A DNA stretch of 64,000 bases from assembly GCF_003014695.1 (NCBI RefSeq), contig NZ_PYAS01000017.1:62001-126000 (forward strand). Direction: 5' to 3'. The position numbers were made by a program, and so were the translations under genes. Below the pieces are notes generated by a model. It ran no database searches and was not told the origin of the DNA. It worked only from the letters and a program-made list of their open reading frames with translations. The stretch's first letter is position 1, and each line of letters starts with the position of its first letter. Below are positions 61,401 to 64,000 of the stretch, piece after piece. The stretch comes from Dyadobacter jiangsuensis. Lineage in GTDB: Bacteria; Bacteroidota; Bacteroidia; Cytophagales; Spirosomataceae.

Positions 61401-62032
61401 TTCAGCACCGATTGATTTCCTACCTCCACGCTCTGGCTGTTGAAACCGATGTAGGAAAAGATCAGCACGGCGCCCTGGCCTGTTACATCGATGGAGAAGT
61501 TCCCCGCAACGTCCGTCGAAGTACCCGTTTGCGTGCCTTTAATGAGGATATTCACGCCGGGAAGCGGTGCACCGTCTTTCGAAGAGGTTACTTTCCCCGT
61601 AACCGTCCGCAGGGGAGCCGCACGGAGCTCCGGCAGCATTTCCCCGTTCATCGACGAATCCCCGCCCGCTTTTACCGGCGTCAGTACGATCTGCTTACCC
61701 ATCACCTTGTATTTCAGGCGCATCGGGTCGAGGATTTCATCCAGCACCTTCGCCAACTTTTCCTCCGTCACTTCAAAGGAGTACTTGCGGCTTTCGGTAA
61801 TCAGCTCGGGCCGGTAGGTAAACCGGACATGGGCCTGTTTCTCAATGGTCGACAGGATTTGCACCACGCTCTGGTTCTGCACGCTGAGGCTGATACGACG
61901 GCTCAGCAGGTCCTGCGCGCCTACCTTCCCCGCTATCGAAACGGTTGCGATACTCACTGCAATACAGAGCTGCATGAAGGAAAAGCGCATCAGTCGGTGG
62001 AGTAATTCATAGTTAAATAGCTTTTTTTTCAT
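58406..62032 (-). CDS. SusC/RagA TonB-dependent transporter with STN signalling domain
   Basis: The Met at 62032 starts a long signal region (MKKKLFNYELLHRLMRFSFM, then a hydrophobic stretch ending GKVGAQ), giving 1208 residues. Order: STN domain (QSVVQILSTIEKQAHVRFTY, LDEILDPMRLKYKVMG), CNA-B domain (VTSSKDGAPLPGVNILIKGT), TonB region (VETLKEAVVTAMGITRDKRS), plug (VLKGPSAAALYGSRAGNGV) and barrel ending SVGLKLNVDF. It imports the substrate with SusD and, through the STN domain, should signal to the FecR protein encoded upstream. Confidence 0.95.
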   Translation of the reverse strand: MKKKLFNYELLHRLMRFSFMQLCIAVSIATVSIAGKVGAQDLLSRRISLSVQNQSVVQILSTIEKQAHVRFTYRPELITESRKYSFEVTEEKLAKVLDEILDPMRLKYKVMGKQIVLTPVKAGGDSSMNGEMLPELRAAPLRTVTGKVTSSKDGAPLPGVNILIKGTQTGTSTDVAGNFSIDVTGQGAVLIFSYIGFNSQSVEVGNQSVLNVSLQESVETLKEAVVTAMGITRDKRSLGYSVGNVQAEALTQTPQNNVLNALSGKVAGVQISQMDGTAGSTVNVIIRGANSLNSDNQPLFVIDGVPVANKLDNSFAGADMGNAISDINPNDIANISVLKGPSAAALYGSRAGNGVILITTKSGRGGKKGLGVSLNTAMVLEVPLRYVPVQNKFGSGKSGAHILEEQENESWGPRLDVGEQWVQWNSNGQKVPLVSYPNRFKDFFQTGTTNTNNVSVNGNYDKGNFRLSVGNMKNKGIVPNTDLSRLTMALNTTYNITDKLRAQANFNISESGSDNRPLIDASRNSPVRSIYEMGAQVNILDLEDYWMPGQEGIQQRVYKSKQNNPYFIAYENPTGFKRNRTVSKLQLDYDITSEFSLMGRFSRDAYEEKLEAKKAYSNYEAVKGGYEVEMNDRKETNLDFIASWKKNFNETWSLNILAGANRLEQRTNFINNATTELVSPGLYTIANGAPGTITYNSEWTHKLLYGVYSSASIGFKNYAFLDLTARNDWSSTLPKNNRSYFYPSASLSVILSDVFALPSWISLAKFRAGSAQVGNDVAPYSLRQTYLADTDWGPTKRMYQNDILKNNNLKPEISSANEIGLDLKFLKNRLGVEGTYYVRNNKNQVLTIGIPIESGSSSKLINAGLVQSRGFELGINATPVEGRNFNWDVNVSFTRNRTRIKRLAEGITYFSFNSYSGAEVRTYVGGDVGDIYQQPMLKVTDQASPYYGYPILTSGGLYQTDTDINHIQKIGNYNHDFLMGVQQTFRYKNFSLFANIDWRQGGSFYSNTMMFLGNNGQLEESLSGVPYDRNTPIDQQIKANPEAFLGKWVGGRNAEYGGFDAWTGTKKDTRVQDASFNVGVRTAKDAEGKTTYIENLGGANTVWLDPFNAYRYSTRPFPSENMYSATYVKLREVAVTYHLPKGLTDKLRLQNASVSIVGNNLFEWTAAGVSIDPERAFRQSGSAWMQGVEYYNVMPWTGSVGLKLNVDF

Positions 62033-62227
62033 TACGTTTAAACCGGTTCTTGTTTTGAAAAGAGACAATAACACTCCTTGCATCCCGAGAGGGTCGGATG
62101 TTCACAGTACATTCGGTAAGGAGCCTGAGCCGGTAACGCTGGAACCGTTGCCGGCTTTTTTGGTGGGTAATGGACGGCTATTGGGTCATAGAGGAATGGG
62201 GGTTAGGATTAGGGTTGAACAGGATGG

Positions 62228-63289
62228 TCAATTACAGTGCGGATCGGAGATTCGGATCTTCGCGCCGGCAACCTGGTAGTCGGCTTCGATGGCTTCGCAA
62301 ATCACGCCCAGTATTTCAAACAGCGATTCTTCCTGCACCGACGACGTGAGCCTGCAAGCTGCCACAGCCTCTTTGTCGTACTCGATTTCTATTCCGTAGG
62401 CTTTGCTAAGCGAATCGAAAATGGTACCGACCGGCGCATTGTTGAATGTAAACCTGGCCAGTTCCGCTTGCGGGATCACCGGCTGCGGTGCTTTCACAAG
62501 TCCCATGCTCAACCGCTCCTCTTTCCGGAAAAACGACACCTGCTGGTTCGGCGCGAGCACCACCGATTGCGTCTTACGCGGCGCGCGCGCTTCCACAGAC
62601 ACGCTTCCCGTACGCACCTGCACGGACGCGACGTTTTCCTTTTCGAATGACCGCACCGTGAAGCTTGTTCCTAAAACACGGGTGGTGAGCTCGCCCGCAT
62701 ACACGAAAAACGGTTTGGACGGATTCCGCTTCACATCAAAAAATGCCTCTCCCGAGAGGTATACTTCCCGCTTGCTGCCGTCCATGTTTGGCGAAAAACT
62801 AATGCGGCTGCCCTGTGCGAGTGTCACCTGGCTACCGTCCGGCAATTGAACGATCCTAGCGTTCCCGGTTTCATTGATTTCCTCGTGTACGTTTTCCAGT
62901 TGTTCGGTACGTTGCGCGTACAGGGTTTCCGGTTCGCGGTACCAATGCCGGATTCCCCAGGCTGTCAGCAACACCACCACCGCAGCAGCCGCATAGCGCA
63001 GCCAGCCCAGCCGGAATACCGATGCCGAAACCGGCGCTTCGTTCATTTGCCCGCTTATTTGTGCCCAAATCAGTCCTGCCTCTTTTTCATCGAATGCCGG
63101 ACGCGAAAGCTCGGCGAGGTTCAGTACGGTTTGCCGCGCCTGTGCGATCACTTCCTTCTGATAGGGATACGATGCCGCTATCTGCTCCCAGAATGCATCG
63201 CCCGCCTCGTTGGGCGATTTGGCCCATTGAATGAACGCTTCGTCCTGAATGAAATCAGCTAATGTGTAGGTCTGGTATTTTTCTGTCAT
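62228..63289 (-). CDS. FecR-family anti-sigma factor
   Basis: The 353-residue protein has a cytoplasmic N-terminal region, one membrane segment (about 90-107, LRYAAAAVVVLLTAWGI), a periplasmic FecR domain (RIVQLPDGSQVTLAQGSRIS, EVYLSGEAFFDVKRNPSKPF, TRVLGTSFTVRSFEKE) and a C-terminal DUF4974-type segment (FDSLSKAYGIEIEYDKEAV). It is encoded between its sigma factor and SusC. It should regulate the sigma factor in response to the STN domain of SusC. Confidence 0.95.
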   Translation of the reverse strand: MTEKYQTYTLADFIQDEAFIQWAKSPNEAGDAFWEQIAASYPYQKEVIAQARQTVLNLAELSRPAFDEKEAGLIWAQISGQMNEAPVSASVFRLGWLRYAAAAVVVLLTAWGIRHWYREPETLYAQRTEQLENVHEEINETGNARIVQLPDGSQVTLAQGSRISFSPNMDGSKREVYLSGEAFFDVKRNPSKPFFVYAGELTTRVLGTSFTVRSFEKENVASVQVRTGSVSVEARAPRKTQSVVLAPNQQVSFFRKEERLSMGLVKAPQPVIPQAELARFTFNNAPVGTIFDSLSKAYGIEIEYDKEAVAACRLTSSVQEESLFEILGVICEAIEADYQVAGAKIRISDPHCN

Positions 63290-63336
63290 GGTAAAACCCT
63301 TTCAAACCCCTAAATCGGGTAAATGCGGATTTGTAC

Positions 63337-63966
63337 TCAGCGACCGGAAAAATTTTGTAAAGCGGAAAGAAAAACGAGCAGCCCGCCTGCCGTTTCGAAG
63401 AAAAGCCGCAACTGAAGAATGGCCCGGTGCAGGAGGTTTCGCACCGACTGGTTATTCATTTGCATCATTTCGGCAATCTCGTCGAGCGAAAAACCGTGCA
63501 GGTAACGCAGCTGAACAGCCTCCCGCTGGCGCGGTGAAAGGCGGTTGACAGCCTCGGCCAGTTTCTCATAACTATCGGAAGGACCGTCATGTCCGAAAAT
63601 AGCCGATTCGAATACGTTACTGTCCTCGGCGAGCTCGGCGACCATGCCAATATCGGCATGCAGGCGTTCGGGGTGCTTTTCGAGGTTGCGGATAATGCGG
63701 TTACGCAACGAGCGGAAGAGATAGAATTTGATGGAATCGGTCACAGCCAGGTTGCCGCGACGCACCCAAATATGCAGAAAAAGATCCTGCACGCTGTCGC
63801 GGATCAGCTGCCGGTCCGAAGTCACGCGGTAACCGTAGCTCAGCAGTTCATCAATGTATTTCTGGTAAATCGAGGCAAATGCTTTCCTGTCGCCATTTTG
63901 AAAGGCGCTCCACAAGAGCATATCGGCATTTGCTTCTTTCAATGGAGATTGGTGGTTTGGGAACAT
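63337..63966 (-). CDS. ECF RNA polymerase sigma factor
   Basis: The 209-residue protein shows region 2 (RKAFASIYQKYIDELLSYGY, IRDSVQDLFLHIWVRRGNL) and region 4 (LSPRQREAVQLRYLHGFSLD, IAEMMQMNNQSVRNLLHRAI). FecR begins 47 bases downstream. It should activate the SusC-SusD-phosphatase-propeller unit. The start at 63966 is only 34 bases from the right edge, so its promoter is outside or barely inside the window. Confidence 0.95.
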   Translation of the reverse strand: MFPNHQSPLKEANADMLLWSAFQNGDRKAFASIYQKYIDELLSYGYRVTSDRQLIRDSVQDLFLHIWVRRGNLAVTDSIKFYLFRSLRNRIIRNLEKHPERLHADIGMVAELAEDSNVFESAIFGHDGPSDSYEKLAEAVNRLSPRQREAVQLRYLHGFSLDEIAEMMQMNNQSVRNLLHRAILQLRLFFETAGGLLVFLSALQNFSGR

Positions 63967-64000
63967 TACCTCGATATACTGATTTTTTTACTTGAAATAC

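Overview
The window looks like chromosome of a Bacteroidota bacterium of the order Cytophagales, most like Dyadobacter or a near relative. This placement is inferred from gene families, not from a marker gene. The support is three SusC/SusD pairs, two FecR-type anti-sigma factors each next to an ECF sigma factor, a type IX secretion (T9SS) sorting domain, many lipoproteins and beta-barrels, starts without Shine-Dalgarno sequences, and several promoters with the Bacteroidota -7 box TAnnTTTG. Base composition is moderately GC-rich, with two visibly AT-richer stretches (about 25.6-29.3 kb and 51.9-54.2 kb). I see no rRNA, tRNA, transposase, phage module or CRISPR array.

Layout. 1-5.0 kb: end of a membrane-bound dehydrogenase-like gene, an SGNH hydrolase, an anion/sugar-acid MFS transporter and a beta-barrel protein. 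5.1-7.7 kb: a two-gene phosphorelay (hybrid kinase with HPt, then a LytTR regulator). 8.5-21.7 kb: a long minus-strand block reading sigma factor, FecR, SusC, SusD, periplasmic quinoprotein dehydrogenase with cytochrome c, Tat-exported mannonate/galactonate dehydratase-like enzyme, SGNH-TPR protein. This block may import a sugar and oxidise and dehydrate it outside the cytoplasm. 21.9-25.9 kb: a phosphodiesterase/alkaline phosphatase fusion, a propeller protein and a nuclease/phosphatase-fold enzyme. 26.2-29.5 kb: a repeat-rich surface protein and a T9SS-exported subtilase in an AT-rich patch. 29.6-35.7 kb: AraC regulator with an NmrA-type reductase, a Na+/H+ antiporter, an esterase, a membrane SGNH hydrolase and a lone LytTR regulator. 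35.9-42.0 kb: a Crp/Fnr regulator followed by a complete RND efflux operon with a matching Fnr-type palindrome in front. 42.1-49.6 kb: a SusD/SusC pair, then ApbE translationally coupled to a Tat-exported Gfo/Idh oxidoreductase. 49.9-54.2 kb: ECF sigma factor, an anti-sigma-like/beta-barrel fusion and three lipoproteins. 54.4-64 kb: sigma factor, FecR, SusC, SusD, purple-acid-type phosphatase and a glycosidase-like propeller.

The most unusual content is intergenic. Three families of short-period repeats fill spacers between genes, often starting or ending at a stop codon: 10-bp units with core GTCAGG, 7-bp units with core GGTCAGC/GGTCGGC, and mirrored polypurine/polypyrimidine arms, one of which carries a run of 14 G upstream of an ECF sigma gene. 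There are also multi-hairpin elements, two perfect palindromes and several clear terminators.

Starts given here often differ from the longest open frame: where an internal Met begins a clean signal peptide or domain, that Met was chosen and the reason is stated.
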